A DNA stretch of 64,000 nucleotides from Edaphochlamys debaryana (Eukaryota; Chlorophyta; Chlorophyceae; Chlamydomonadales). The number at the start of each line of letters is the position of its first letter. Within the stretch, counting starts at the first letter, position 1. The DNA lies in assembly GCA_016858145.1 (NCBI GenBank), contig JAEHOE010000099.1, forward strand, positions 1-64,000, read 5' to 3'. A program made the translations under genes and the position numbers. The notes beneath the pieces were generated by a model that saw only the letters and a list, made by a program, of their open reading frames with translations, made no database searches and was not told the origin of the DNA. Of the stretch, positions 52,995 through 64,000 are shown in pieces.

Positions 52995-54854
52995 GCCCTG
53001 TCATTGGCCTGCCAAGGTGGCTACTACTCCTTCCCAGAACGGGTGGAACGCTGCTGTGCCCTTGTTACAGGGGGTGGGCACAGTGCCTCGGGCGACGACC
53101 CTCGTGAGCCCTGACGCCGTCCGCTGGGGCGACCATCTGCCGAGTCAGTACCGCTTGAGGCAGACGGCCCCGGCTCGCTCGTAGCCTCGTGAGGTCCAAG
53201 CAACGCCCGGCAACAGGTGGGCGGTGGGTGCAGACGAGAGGGGTAGGGGCTGCTGGTGTTGTGGCTCACGTGCCCCGATGACCCCTGTCCTTCTACCGCC
53301 ATCGAACCGGCATAGGGATGGACACCCGAGCAAGACTCAAGACATGGAATCATGGCAGCTGTGGTCACTGAAGTAACCACGCGGGGTCTCAGGCATGCGG
53401 CAGCAGCGCGGCGTCTGTCCCCGTGCCGCCGGCTGCTAAAGGCATGCATGGCGGGCGGGGACTGCAGAAGCGTGCGTGTCTGGAGCCTGCAGGTGGAGCG
53501 AACAAGCATGCGCGCGCGCCATGCAGCGTGCGCCCGACACTGTGGTTCGGCGGGCAGGGACCTCTACATGTCTGACCCTTGAAGGGTGGGAAGCAAGGCC
53601 CGTTAGCAGGTTCGGTGTTGCCCTTGTAGTCGGCTACCATAGTCGGCTGGCGAGTCGGTCGGCGCCAGCCATTCTTCAGAATTGCTAAGTTGATGATGGT
53701 GGAGTCATGTGCTTGATGCAGGATGCAAGGCGGGCCAGCTACGGGAGCCGCGGTCATGAGACGGGCAGTGGCCTACAGTTCGAAGGTCTAGATAATGTGT
53801 GGCTTGGGTCCGCCCTCAGCCGACTAGTGAGGGCGGCGGAGTCAGATCAGTTGCCACAGCTAGCCGGCTTCAAGGGCCGGTAAGGGCCAGTTAGTCGGGT
53901 TCCGCCAGGAAATCCCAGGGAAGATAGCAACATTGAGCATGCGGCTTGCGCGGACCCCTGGCGCAGGCGTGATTCCCGGTACCGGTACGGCGAAAGGCCG
54001 TTCACAGGATGGAGTCGTGGTTCGTGGGCAACGCGGCGTATGGGGACTCCCTGGCCCACAGGCGCACGTGATATGTGTTTGTTGTTTGTCCGTGATTTGT
54101 GCAGTGGGCAGGTGGGCGCTGCGCAGTTCGGTGCTTCAGGTGTGGTGCGCTGAGGGTGCGCTGAGGGTGGCGACCCCCTAGCAGTGGTTCAACGATCTAC
54201 AGTTGGCTGTTGCTAGGGTGGTGCTGGTATGGGAGGGCCATACCCGGTAGATGGCGCTACACGCTTCACCTCTCTCAGCCTCGGCTCGGAGCTGGTTCCT
54301 ATTGTAGTATCGCATCCTGAGGCAGGGGACTAGTCGGGCAATCAGACTGACATTACTGCGCAGTGTATCACGCCGGCATTCTGAATGTTGAATGGCGGTT
54401 GGCGCTCGGTGGTGTGCTTTTGATTGCGCCGAAGTGCTCCACAAGTGCTGGCTCAGTGGCTGTAGAGGCAGCGGTGCCTGCTGTCGTGCTGTGGCGTTGC
54501 CGTAATGTGGCTGCCGCCGTGTGCCTTGTCGGGTTCGGCACGAGACTCTTCCGTGTAAGGCCTCGGTCAGATCTGGTTGGTTGAGAGCCCTTGGCGTTCG
54601 CAACCTGCGAACAGTTGCGCCGGTCGAGGCTGGAGGGCTTAGAACCACGCAGCCGGTGCCCAGCGGTCGGCCGCACGCACGGCGGCGCCTGGATCTATCC
54701 GGGCCCGAGCCTAACCAACAACACCCGGCGTGACCCTGCACAACATTAACGTACCAGCCAGCGCCTAGTTGTCCTCAGAACTCACCCGTTGACCGTCGCA
54801 ACAAAATCCCTTTGCCTGCTGCGACGTCTGTTCCAAGCCCACGAGCGCCGCTAC
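52995..54854. other. Intergenic region, no recognised gene
   Basis: At about 54196-54258 it contains the reverse complement of a segment found at 59588-59641 (TACCGGGTATGGCCCACCCA and TAGCAACAGCCA). Otherwise no coding exon, RNA gene or transposon terminus was found. Confidence 0.5.
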
Positions 54855-55160
54855 TGGCCCAGCATTCCTCACGCGATCACACGGCGTCGCCCTTGCAGGC
54901 AGCCTCCGCCATCCCAGAGAGCGACACAAGGGGAAGCCCGGCAGCATAGAGGCGTCTAGAGATGCCGTGCACAGCAGCACATGGCCAGTACAGTGCTGCA
55001 ACGCCACGCCACGGCGACAGAACCCTGCTGACGTGAGCCCCGAGCTCTCGCTCCACTCGAGGCCACAACTGAGCTGTGCACAACCCGGCAGCACCGCAAG
55101 ACCCCTACGCTGCAAGATCCCCGTGCTGTACACACCTCCACCGCATGCCGTGGCGCCCCG
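54855..55160 (+). repeat. Repeat A fragment
   Basis: It corresponds to unit positions of about 1220-1520 of the first copy. Its right edge joins the same G-rich sequence that follows the repeat A block ending at 33063, so this junction is duplicated. Confidence 0.8.
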
Positions 55161-56295
55161 GTGTACGGACGGATATAAGGGTGGCCAGACGAGGACGGAG
55201 AGACGGCTCCTGGGGGAGGGTTTGTGAGGGATGCTGCTCGCTGAGGGGCAGGGGGAGGGGGAAGGGGATCGCCGGCGGGTCGGAGAGCGGAAAGAGAGAG
55301 GCAGCGGCAGGGGGGCGGTAAGTAGGTGGGGGCCAGGGAGGGGTGGTCTTCGGATTGAGTGGAGAAACGAGGGAGAGGGAGCGAGGGAGCGGAGGGTGTG
55401 TCCCGGGTCCAAGCTGGCACAAGAGCCCGGGGCAGCAAGGGGGCAGGGGGCGTGCGTGAACAGGGTGCGTGGGCCATCGGCAGGTCTCTGGGCGCGCGTG
55501 GCCGTGCCCCCTCACTCCACGCATTGCTCCCAGGGGGAGGGCCGAGAGGGCTGAAAGCGCCTCCCAGCCGCCTCGCCTCCACAAGCCCGAATCAGGCTCC
55601 GGAGGCCGTAGCGAGGCCATGGTCAGAGCGCCTCCTGCGGGGTGAGGGAGGGGAGGGGAAGGGACGGGGGGGAGGGATTTGGTCAGCGAGCAACGAACGC
55701 GGTGGAGCGCGAGGTGGGGGTGGAGGGCGGCCAAGGCAGAGGCGTGTGGCTGGCAAGAGCTGCTTCACGGGCGACACCGGGGGCGTGCAGCGAGACGCAT
55801 CGCCCACGGCAGGCCTAGAGGCCACGGTACCGCAGCAGGTCGCGCGCTAGGGGAAGCGGCGCCAGCAGTGCAGGTGTGGCCGTGCAGGCCGAGGGCGGAC
55901 ATCGCGGGGTCAACGGCGGCGGGGGCCACAACTGCCTTTGCAGTTGTAGGGGAACCGGCAGCTAGTCTGTAGTCTCTTAGGGCCGCAAGCGACACGAGCG
56001 CGGCTGGCGCTACCGCGCTGGAAGCACGCGCCAAATACGCGCTGCCCCCACCTGCCGATTGGATACATGAGAACCATGAATGCTCCAACGGATTGCAATT
56101 GAACCCACCCAGCCCTCCTTCCGCGGCGCCCCTGCACAGGCCCCCGCCACGCCCCCCTCCCCCACCTGCTCTCGTGCTCTCCGCACCCCGACACGCCATG
56201 CACAGCGCCAGCCCCTGAAGGCCCCAAGCCTGAAGCCCTGCTCCTGCCACCCGCCTTCTCCAGCGCAAGGCAAGCCCCTGCACCCCCCCCACCCC
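55161..56295. other. Shorter copy of the 33064-36966 composite block
   Basis: 55161-55325, 55640-55860 and 56195-56295 align in order with 33064-33225, 35180-35386 and the 35515-35610 part of the inverted-repeat arm. The segment 55870-56100 is not found in the first block. No gene recognised. Confidence 0.55.
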
Positions 56296-57285
56296 CTCCA
56301 GTGGCTGTGCACCACCACCAGAGCATCCGCCCTTGGCGGCAGCGCCAAACCCGACCTGCACGGACTAGGTCGCTGGCTCCCGTCATGGCCACGCGGCCAA
56401 GCTGCCCCTACTCCCCCAAGCCACGTGCGGGAGCACCTCCACCGCCCACGTCGCACGCAGGCAAGGACCAGGGATCCCTGCGGCTGGGCTCAGAAGGACG
56501 GAAGCTTGAGCCCTTGAGCTGGGCGTGGGACCGGAGCCCAGCGGGGGCCCGAGCATCAGCCTCCTCACGGGCGGCCCGCCACGGCCACAGCCGTCTGCAC
56601 AACACGCCGCTGAGCTCCAGAGCTGCTGCCCAGCTGCGCTTTCCCCTGCGTCAAGGCAGACCCACCCGGACCAGAACCCCCACGGAGGCTTGCTGTGACA
56701 CACCTTCCGGAAAGCGCAACGCTGAAGGACAGCGGGCGGCTTGCCCACTGCTGCCCCACACGCCCGAACTTCGGGGTACCCCGAAGCAGCATGGTTGCTT
56801 GCCAGCTGTGGTGCAAGCTGCGCCAAGCGATGACAAACCCTCCAGGTCGCTGCTTGCTGCAGTGCAGCGGTGCTCTGGTCGCCGCGGGGCCGCGAGCGCG
56901 CCTATCCAAGGTAGCTTGGCGAGCGCAGGCGCCATGTCGAGCTGTACAGACGTTATATGGCTATTGTATGCAGCGGCTGACGAGGGTGCGCGTGCACGTC
57001 GTTGCGAATGGCGCGCGAAGTCTTTGTGTTGCTTCGAGCGAAAGAGCGAGCCGTTAAAGTGCGCGCGGTTGAGGCGTGCGAGCTAAATGCCATGATGAAG
57101 CCTCAAGTGAGCAAACACTGGACTGAAACGTCAAAGGCGGACCGAGCTTGGTCGCGCAGTGTGGTGAAAACAACAGAAAGGCAGAGCCGCAAGGGTGAAA
57201 ACAACAGAAAGGCAGATAGTCTAGGAGAGAGGACGGGCATGCTCCCCGCTGCGCACCAACATCGCGATCGTGCGCGCCACCCCAG
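56296..57285 (+). repeat. Repeat B, second copy
   Basis: It is colinear with 36967-38620, without the 677-bp insertion: near 56463 the sequence is continuous through CCAGGGATCCCTGCGG. The match continues through the ACAGAAAGGCAGATAGTCTA segment to GCGCCACCCC, where another insertion begins. Confidence 0.75.
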
Positions 57286-58820
57286 AGCTAGCAGGGCCAC
57301 CTGGGATCCACACACCCTGTGGAACGCCATTCCACACCCCCTGTGGAAGCCCAACTAGGCATACACAGCCGCTTAACCCGCACATATACAAGCACGCTCC
57401 CTCGCGACTGGGGGTCCCCTCCATACGGAGGCCAAGACTTGGGTAGCCTGGCGCACTACGCAAGTCGCGCGAGGCTTGCCGGTCGCAATGCAGGCTCCGG
57501 GCGCAGCGCCTGCTTGACCGCACCGCTCGCGCGACCTAGCGACAAGAGGAAGCTCGTGTCGCTACCGGGGGGCGTCAGAGAGGCGTCAGAGAGCAGGCGG
57601 GTTCCACTCCTCCCGGCTCCCTAGCACCCGCCTTGTCCCCATCCCAAAATGATCCTATGTGCTTGTTATGCATGTAGAGGCCACTTCCAGGCCTTGGGGG
57701 GCTTAGAAGCGGTCGGTCGCGGGCGCATGTCGGCCGACATGCTTGGGCGGGCGACCTCCACGGAAGTCGCCAGAACTCTCTCGGTAGTTGTCCTTAGTCA
57801 AGATAAGCCGTATGAGAGTAGCAGGGCGCTTAAAAACGCTCGCAGGTGGTCGCTGGCCGTCAGTCAACGGTCCGTTCTGGGCATCGCGAGCCGCGCTCCG
57901 CTAAATAACACTCCCAAACACCTACATATGCATCCTTTAGCTTAAGTCTTGAAGGGCACGCGGCAAATCGGCGGCCGGACGCCCCTAGGCCCGACCTCGG
58001 TCCGACCGTGCCGAAACCCACCCCCTTGGACGGAAATGGGGGTAACAGGTCTCTCGAACACATGTAACAGGATGTGACCTAGCCAGGGGGCTAGCTGACC
58101 CTCCAAGGAAGCCTGTGGTATGGTCCGTATTCTTGTTGGAGTGTTCGAGGGCATGCTTAGGGGGCACAGGGTGTGGGGACCAGGGGGTGGGCCGGAGCAG
58201 AGCCCGCCTGTCAGAGAGGCTGTCGCTGGGTCAGGGCTTCCAAATCCCAGCTCGGGATGTGTGGCGTGCACCCGCCCCCCGCCCTCCCGTCAGTCCTCAG
58301 CAAACCTCCTGGCTCCACCGCACTCGGGCAGGGGATTGGCTGTGACGGTGACCTACATGTCTAGCCGTCTGGCTCTGCGGGCGGCGGAGGGGAGGCGTGT
58401 CGGCATAGGGGTGAGGGTGTTGGGCAAGGGCAGGGGAGGGAGGGGTCACCTCATCAAGAAGCACGGTCCCTTGCCGCACCACTGCTGCACGGCCTCCTTG
58501 AGGACCACCCCATTTTGGCCGTGACTGAGGAGGGAGATGTGCGTTACATGCCCCACGTTGAGGTGATGGATGGTCTTCACTAGATCTCTTTTGGAGCCCG
58601 GGTAGGGGCCCTGCCGTTCAAGCTAGGGGGCGGCGTGCTGGCTTGCAGGGGGTCAGCCCGTGAGGTTGGCTGTCAAGCCACGGCGTTCAGCTGCCGTGTA
58701 CCCCGCTGGGGTCCCTCATTGTAACCACCGAGGACTTGCCGCCCTCCTAACCTGTTCAACTGGAGGCCAACACTGGGGTGTTGGGGTGGCACCGAGGGGA
58801 GCCTTGCCTTCCGGATGCTG
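57286..58820. mobile_element. 1.5-kb insertion with an 8-bp flanking duplication
   Basis: CACCCCAG occurs at 57278-57285 and 58821-58828. In the first block the corresponding site near 38623 is uninterrupted (CCACCCCGGCCACTGATG). No clear terminal inverted repeat was found. Near the right end a plus-strand reading frame (58446-58583) encodes an ordered C-terminus; it could be a transposon or captured gene remnant. Confidence 0.5.
58446..58583 (+). pseudogene. C-terminal protein fragment, family unknown
   Basis: About 45 residues including PHQEARSLAAPLLHGLLEDH and the ending RYMPHVEVMDGLH before TAG at 58581. The sequence is balanced in composition and unlike the surrounding repetitive frames. 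The upstream part of the gene was not found; a G-rich stretch with a CAG lies just before it. Confidence 0.4.
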
Positions 58821-58863
58821 CACCCCAGCCACTGATCTCCCTGCTTGGCGCTGTGGAACAACA

Positions 58864-59531
58864 ACTAGACCGAACGGATCTGGTGGCCTTTCATCGGAAA
58901 GCCAGGGCCAGGGTGGGGCCCAGGTCAGCAGGGGGCTAGCGCGGGACACGCCGATCCGCGGACCTGCGGCAACGTGTTGCGAGTACTGTTTACTTAGACA
59001 TAAACGCACAAGACTATATGGCAGATTACCGCTCGCTCTGGGCTCTGGCTCGTTTGCACGAGGTCAGCAATTCAACGCAACGCAACATCTCGCGCAGCGT
59101 TTCAAGTCCCTTCCGTGTGGAACCGCAGCTTAGGGTTAGATGTCATTAGGGCACTCGCTACGGACTCTAGCGGTGACGTTTGCACGAGGTCGGCATCGCA
59201 ACATCTCCGTCCGCGTCGCAATGCCGCTGTCTGACCCTGCCATCGACAGACACGATGACGTCTGTCCGTATGCGCTATGTCGCTGCGATTTTGTTATTGC
59301 GCTATTTCTGCATGGGGTCTGGATTCAGCGGTGGCGTGCGCCCTGCTTCAATATGAAATTGCACCGGCTCAATGAACCGTGCTGAACATCTTCGCAGCAG
59401 TGGTATGATTGCGGCACACTGGGGCTCTCTCATCTGCAAGCCCCGGCTGGCGCGGGGGACCCCCTTCGGGGCCCCCCCCCCGCCCCCCGGTGGCCCCCCT
59501 GGTGAAAGGCCAAAAACCGAGCAGCACCGAC
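58864..59531 (+). mobile_element. Short dispersed element (family X), near-complete copy
   Basis: It begins CTAGACCGAACGGATCTGGT then GGCCTTTCATCGG and ends TGAAAGGCCAAAAAC plus about 25 bases. It splits a sequence that is continuous at 38655-38680 (GGAACAACAA directly before ACCCAGCTTTTATC), so the insertion is confirmed by an empty site. Most of it is unannotatable; no transposase. Confidence 0.6.
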
Positions 59532-59641
59532 ACCTGGCCCAGCTTCTGCTTTTATCATAAGCAGCTCTTGACTCCTGACGCCCAGACGCGTGCCACCTAC
59601 CGGGTATGGCCCACCCATACCAGCTCCACCCTAGCAACAGC

Positions 59642-61036
59642 CAACGCAAGACCCCTCCGCTGCAAGGTCCCCGTGCTGTACACACCTCCACCGCATGCCA
59701 TGGCGCCCCGGACCTACCCCATGCACAAGCTGCCGTGTACCACGGCGCCGCCAGGCTGCCACCCGCAGTCTTCAGCAGCCCCGTGCACGGCCAACCCTCC
59801 CCCCCCCAGTGGCTGTGCGCCACCAGGCACCAGCTTGTCCGCCCTTGACAGCAGCGGCGCCAAGCACGCCCTCAACGGACCTTGTCGCATAGTCTCGTCA
59901 AGGCCAGGCGGCCAAGCTGCCTCTGCTCCTCCAAGCTGCGGGGGGGAGGGGGCCCGCGCTACGTACCGCTCACGCCGCATACCTGCAAGTAAGGCCCAGC
60001 GAACCCTGCAGCTGGGCGCAGAAGGGCAAACACTTCAGCCCGTGAGCCGGGTGTGCGGCCAGAGCCGGCCGTGGCACCAAAGCACGAGCCCTCTCACGGG
60101 CCGCGGCCGCTGCAGTGTGTGGCTCCGCCACAGGCCACAGCCGCGCGCGTCCGTCGAGTACCGCCCGCCGTGGAGCGCCAGACCCCACGCAGCAGCTGCG
60201 CTTGCTCCTGCCCCTTGACCCCGAATCACCTGGACCAAGCCCCCATGAAAGCTTGCTGCTGCGACGCGTCGCCCAGAAAGCGCAAGGTGCAAGGCCCGGG
60301 GGCAGGCTGTGGGGGCTTGCCCCCAACGCATTGATGGCCCTCGTCGGACCCCCAGAAGCGCGGTCTCTTGCCAGACCTTGTGCAAGCCCTTCACCACGGG
60401 TCACAACACCTTCCAGACTGCTGCTTGCGGCAGCCGCGCGTGGCGCTCCGTGCTCCCGCGCGAACGTCGATCGATCAAGGCCGCTTGGCACGCGCGAGCA
60501 CCCTTCTCGAGCAGCAGAGTAGTAGCCAGATGATTCAGCTATGATGTAGAGCAAGCGACCAGACGTCGCGTGTAAGTCGTGGCGATGGCGCGAAGCCTCC
60601 GCTTCTTTATTTAGCCGTCACAGCGAGCGCTTTGCTTGAGGCTTACTACGTTCTACTTAAAGCCCGATACCCGTAGGTGCGTCTACCGAACTGAAACGTG
60701 GGAGGCGGCCTGGGCGAGGTCGCGAGACTGGGCGAGTCGCAGAGGCGTGATAGGAAGGGGAAACAAGCAAGTTGAGCTATCATCTATGAGCAGGTGTTGA
60801 AAAGCCCGACTGATATGGAAGGCCCAGGTTGCGCACCGACATCGCAGTCGTGGTGGGCGTGCCGCGGGGCCCTCCCGGGACTCGGCCCCCGCCCAGGCCA
60901 GCAAGACAAGTAAGTGTCCTCCCCATGCACGCGCGCTCCCGAGGCATGGACCTCATACCAGCGACGATCAGTGCACGGCAACTGACCCCGCACGCGGACG
61001 GGAAGGGGTGCAAGACAGGGACCCCGAGGCGACGAC
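59642..61036 (+). repeat. Repeat A block, about 0.74 unit, circularly permuted
   Basis: It starts at the unit position near 1455, passes through the unit boundary and ends at the position near 965. It lacks most of the (TTG)n tract. Like the 30447 block it shows that copies elsewhere derive from a tandem or circular template rather than from a linear element with fixed ends. Confidence 0.85.
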
Positions 61037-61970
61037 GACACTCGGTAAGCCCCACAGATCTGCGACACACGCCCTACGCCACACAACGTCGTTGATCGCC
61101 GTAGCTCCTCGAAGAGTCGGTAGACTCGTAGAGTGAGTGGAGGACCTAGACGTCGGCCACTTACTTCATGGGGTTCGTACATCAGCTCGCGCCTCCGGCG
61201 TTGTATACCCGCGCGATGCCTCTATTGTTATCAGCGATTTCTTATGGAGTCGGTGGGGTCGCGAAAGCGTGAGCCGAACTTGCAGGATGCTCGCGCAAAT
61301 GCTCGACCGAGAGTAAAAATAGCGTTGTTAGCCCGTCGGATGAATGTTGATATTAGTTTGAGGCAAAAGCGAGCTCTCCTGAGAAAGTAGAAGGTCGCGC
61401 TCGGGTGTGCAATTTGCCGGTTTGCCAATACGGGCTTTTTGCCCCCGGGCTTCTTTCCATCGGGAAACGACTGCGATCGCCACTAGGCTGAGGCCCTGGC
61501 TATGACTTTCGGTCGGGACGCCCTATGGTCCTGTAATGTGTCAAAATAACGCGGGCGAAGTGCTCCCTCCAGCTTGCACGAGGTGAGCTGCGCCGCTGCC
61601 TACAAGTAGTCAGAGTACTGAACAATTCCAATGCGCAAATAACTCGGGCTTCTGATATGGTCGTCAGAGCGTCGCAGAGGCGCGACGCTCAGGGATGTTG
61701 CGCGACGGTCGGGAGGTCGGCGCGACCCTAGAAGCTGTGCCTGTGCCTCGTATCAATTCGCACAGGTATACACAGTCACTGGGCTGGTCTGCGGGCCCGG
61801 CGGTGCACAACTGCGCCACCCACGCTACACGCATACATCTCCCGCACGCTCGCGGGTTGGACTGGCAGTGCCCCCAGCACCTTTGCCACTACCACCGCCA
61901 CCTACCGGCACGTAGACCGCTATTATGGTTGTGCCGGTCGCGTTGCTTGACAGTGAAAGGGTGAAAGGTA
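61037..61970. other. Less GC-rich stretch without a recognised gene
   Basis: A 49-codon frame at 61244-61390 (plus) is basic (RKREPNLQDARANARPRVK) and in more AT-rich sequence than its neighbours, but has no recognisable domain or splice context. Nothing else identified. Confidence 0.4.
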
Positions 61971-64000
61971 CGTGAAGCAGTCTTGATGCACGCACGCTGG
62001 TGCGCCCGCCCCCCTCTCCGCGGTCCCGCCTCGCCAGCCGCCGCTCCCGCCTCTTCCTCCCCCTCCCCGGCCCCCGCCTCTCCCGCCGCCGTCCCCTGCT
62101 CCTCCTCCCCTGCAGCCGCCTCCGCTGCCGCCGCCCCCGACACCCCCTTCTCTGCAGCCCCTACCCGTTCTGCAGCCCCTGCCCTCTTATCCTCCCCGGC
62201 CGCAGCGCGCTTCCCCTGCTCCCGGCGCTTCCCCCGCTCCCGGCCTGTCCACCCCCGCCTCCGCCCCCCACCTCCTCCCCCGCCGTCACCACCTCAGCAC
62301 CTCCTGCCGCGGCCCCCCACGCACGCTGGTGCCCCCCCTTACCTGCGAGAAACAAAACCTGGCAGTGGGTTCGGGCTTGCGCGATGGGGTACGGCCTCGG
62401 GGGCGGGCGAGCCAGGTTGGGGCGTGTGAGGGGGGCTGGAGGAGCAGAGCGTGGTAGCGTGGGGCAGGGCGGTGCTATTGGTCTGCGCATTACATGCGTG
62501 TCGCGTGCCCTGCCCACCCCCACCCGCGCCCGCCCCCGCCCCTCGCGCCCCGGACTTGCCTCCCCCCTCTGCATCCCTGCGGTTGCCTCCGCCTTGCCTC
62601 CTGCCCAGCCGCTCCCTTCTCTACCCCCGTCACCCCGCGCCACCCCCGCCTCCGCTCCCGCCTCTGCACCTCCTGCAGCCCCCGCACCTCCTAGCGACGC
62701 CGACGCTGCCCTTGCAGCCGTTGCGGCCACCACTGCCTCCCCACCGCCACCTGCACGCGCCTCTGCCCACCACCTTCCCCCCGCCTCCTTCTCCATCCGT
62801 CCTTGACACCAGTCTTTGAGGCCTGGAGGAGCAGAGCGCGCGCGGTAGCGTGGGGCAGGGCGGTGGTACCGGTATGGGTGTTCGCATGGTGTGCATGTCA
62901 CGTGCCCTGCCCACCTCCCACCCGCGCCTGCCCCCGCCCCTCTCGCCCCCGGACGTGCCTCCACCTCTGCACCCCCGCCGTTGCCTCCGTCTTGCCTCCT
63001 GCCCAGCCGCTCCCTTCTCTACCCCCGCCACCCCTGCTACCCCCGCCACCCCCGCCTCCACCCCCGCCTCTGCACCTCCTGCAGCCCCCGCATCTCCTAG
63101 CGACGCCGACGCTGCCCTTGCAGCCGTTGCCGCCAACACTGCCTCCCACCGCCACCTGCACGCATCTCTGCCCACCACCTCCCCCCGCCTCCTTCTCCGT
63201 CCTTGACACCAGTCTTAGAGGCCTGGAGGAGCAAAGCGCGCGCGGTAGCGTAGGGCAGGGCGGTGGTACCGGTATTGGTGTTCGCATGGTGTGCGTGTCA
63301 TGTGCCCTGCCCACTTCCCACCCGCCCCTCTAGCCCCGGACTTGCTCACACCCTCTGCACCCCCGCCGTTGCCTCCGTCTTGCCTCCTGCCCAGCCGCTC
63401 CCTCCTCTACCCCCGCCACCCCCGCCTCCGCCCCCCGCCTCCTCCCCCGCCGTCACCACCTCAGCACCTCCTGCCGCGGCTGCCCACGCACGCTGGTGCC
63501 CCCACCCCCCTTACCCGCGAGGAACATATCCTGGCAATGGGTTCGGGCTTGCGCGATGGGGTACGGGCTCGGGGGTGGGCGAGCCAGGTCGGGGCGCATG
63601 AGGGAGGCCAGAGGAGCGAGCAGAGCGTGGGGCGGGGCGGTGGTGTTGGGGTTCGCATCACGTGCGTGTCTCGTGCCCTGCCCACCTCGCATCCACGCCT
63701 GCCCCCGCGCCTCCCACCCCTGTACTTGCCTCCACCCTCTGCACCCTCGCCATTCTTTCCGTCTTGTCTCTTGCCCGGCCGCTCCCTCCTGCTCCCCCGC
63801 TCCCCCCTCCCCGACCCCCACCTCCTCCCCCTCCGTCCCCTCCTCCGCCCTCCTGCAACCCCCACATCCCCTTGCCACGCCGTCACGCACCGCCCTTTCA
63901 GCCCTCGCCCGCGGGTCTGGCGATGGGTTCGGGCTTGCGCACCGGGGTACGGGGTCGGGGCAGGGCGGGTCAATCGGGGCGTCGTTGGTTCTTCTTCGCG
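61971..64000 (+). repeat. GC-rich tandem repeat, period roughly 380-400 bp
   Basis: Landmark GGAGGAGC[AG]AGAGCG followed by GGGGCAGGGCGGTG recurs at about 62443, 62823, 63223 and 63606, each followed by CGTGCCCTGCCCAC and a long C-rich (CCNCCG) tract. A second landmark, GGGTTCGGGCTTGCGC, occurs at 62368, 63540 and 63925. The long open frames (Pro/Ala-rich on plus, Gly-rich on minus) come from composition. The array runs off the window edge. Confidence 0.7.

Noticed and set aside
62000..63333. Pro/Ala-rich ORFs in the right-end array
   Set aside because: Frames follow the CCN-rich composition and are not maintained between tandem units.
1..64000. CRISPR arrays, bacterial operons, ribosome binding sites, riboswitches
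   Set aside because: Split genes, LTR elements and LINE fragments show a eukaryotic nuclear genome. No array of short identical repeats with unique spacers was seen.
1..64000. tRNA, rRNA and telomere repeats
   Set aside because: No segment with a tRNA T-loop/acceptor pattern, no rRNA core sequence and no TTTTAGGG-type runs were found by eye. Small tRNA pseudogenes could be missed.

Overview
The window looks like nuclear DNA of a GC-rich green alga, probably a volvocine (Chlamydomonas/Volvox-like) species. This is inferred from high GC, protein-coding genes split by short GT-AG introns, alanine/proline-rich proteins, and dense retrotransposons, LINE fragments and minisatellites. No database search was possible, so the taxonomic call is moderate.

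Layout. 1-5271 and 20003-21129 hold a ~1.88-kb satellite (repeat A): two tandem copies and part of a third, then a head-to-head switch at about 3926 into inverted copies. A long-repeat retrotransposon (5272-20002, + strand, one gag ORF) sits in the inverted part. A second, related gag element (6866-13641, - strand) is nested in its left long repeat. 21130-25950 is purine-rich and minisatellite DNA without a convincing gene. 25951-27150 is a LINE RNase H fragment interrupted by a ~37-bp minisatellite. 27154-30446 holds a short dispersed element, a minus-strand multi-exon gene of unknown function and the C-terminal part of a PIF1-like helicase. 30447-33063 is another circularly permuted block of repeat A.

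33064-38710 is a composite block (G-rich tracts, a 511-bp inverted repeat, diverged repeat B) with a shorter colinear relative at 54855-59640. Between them lie a degraded multi-exon gene (39846-43100), a hAT-type non-autonomous transposon with perfect 8-bp target duplications (43231-43807), an intact-looking gene for a 300-aa protein with a bulb-type lectin domain (44578-46477), and an intact-looking six-exon gene for a 1142-aa protein with a 13-residue tandem repeat (48871-52994). The right end has another repeat A block (59642-61036), a gene-poor stretch and a GC-rich ~0.4-kb tandem repeat.

The most unusual observation concerns the two nested gag elements. In each, the last 9-10 bases of the element are absent from the left long repeat but occur again just upstream of the 3' repeat, separated from it by the dinucleotide GC (order A1 - primer site - gag - B1 - GC - A2 - B2). 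Both use the same primer-binding sequence TGGTAGCGGGAC directly after A1. This resembles a miniature version of the split direct repeats of PAT/TOC-type elements, but with 4-bp target duplications. Neither element encodes a visible reverse transcriptase. The inner one carries a canonical -1 slippery heptamer at the end of gag.
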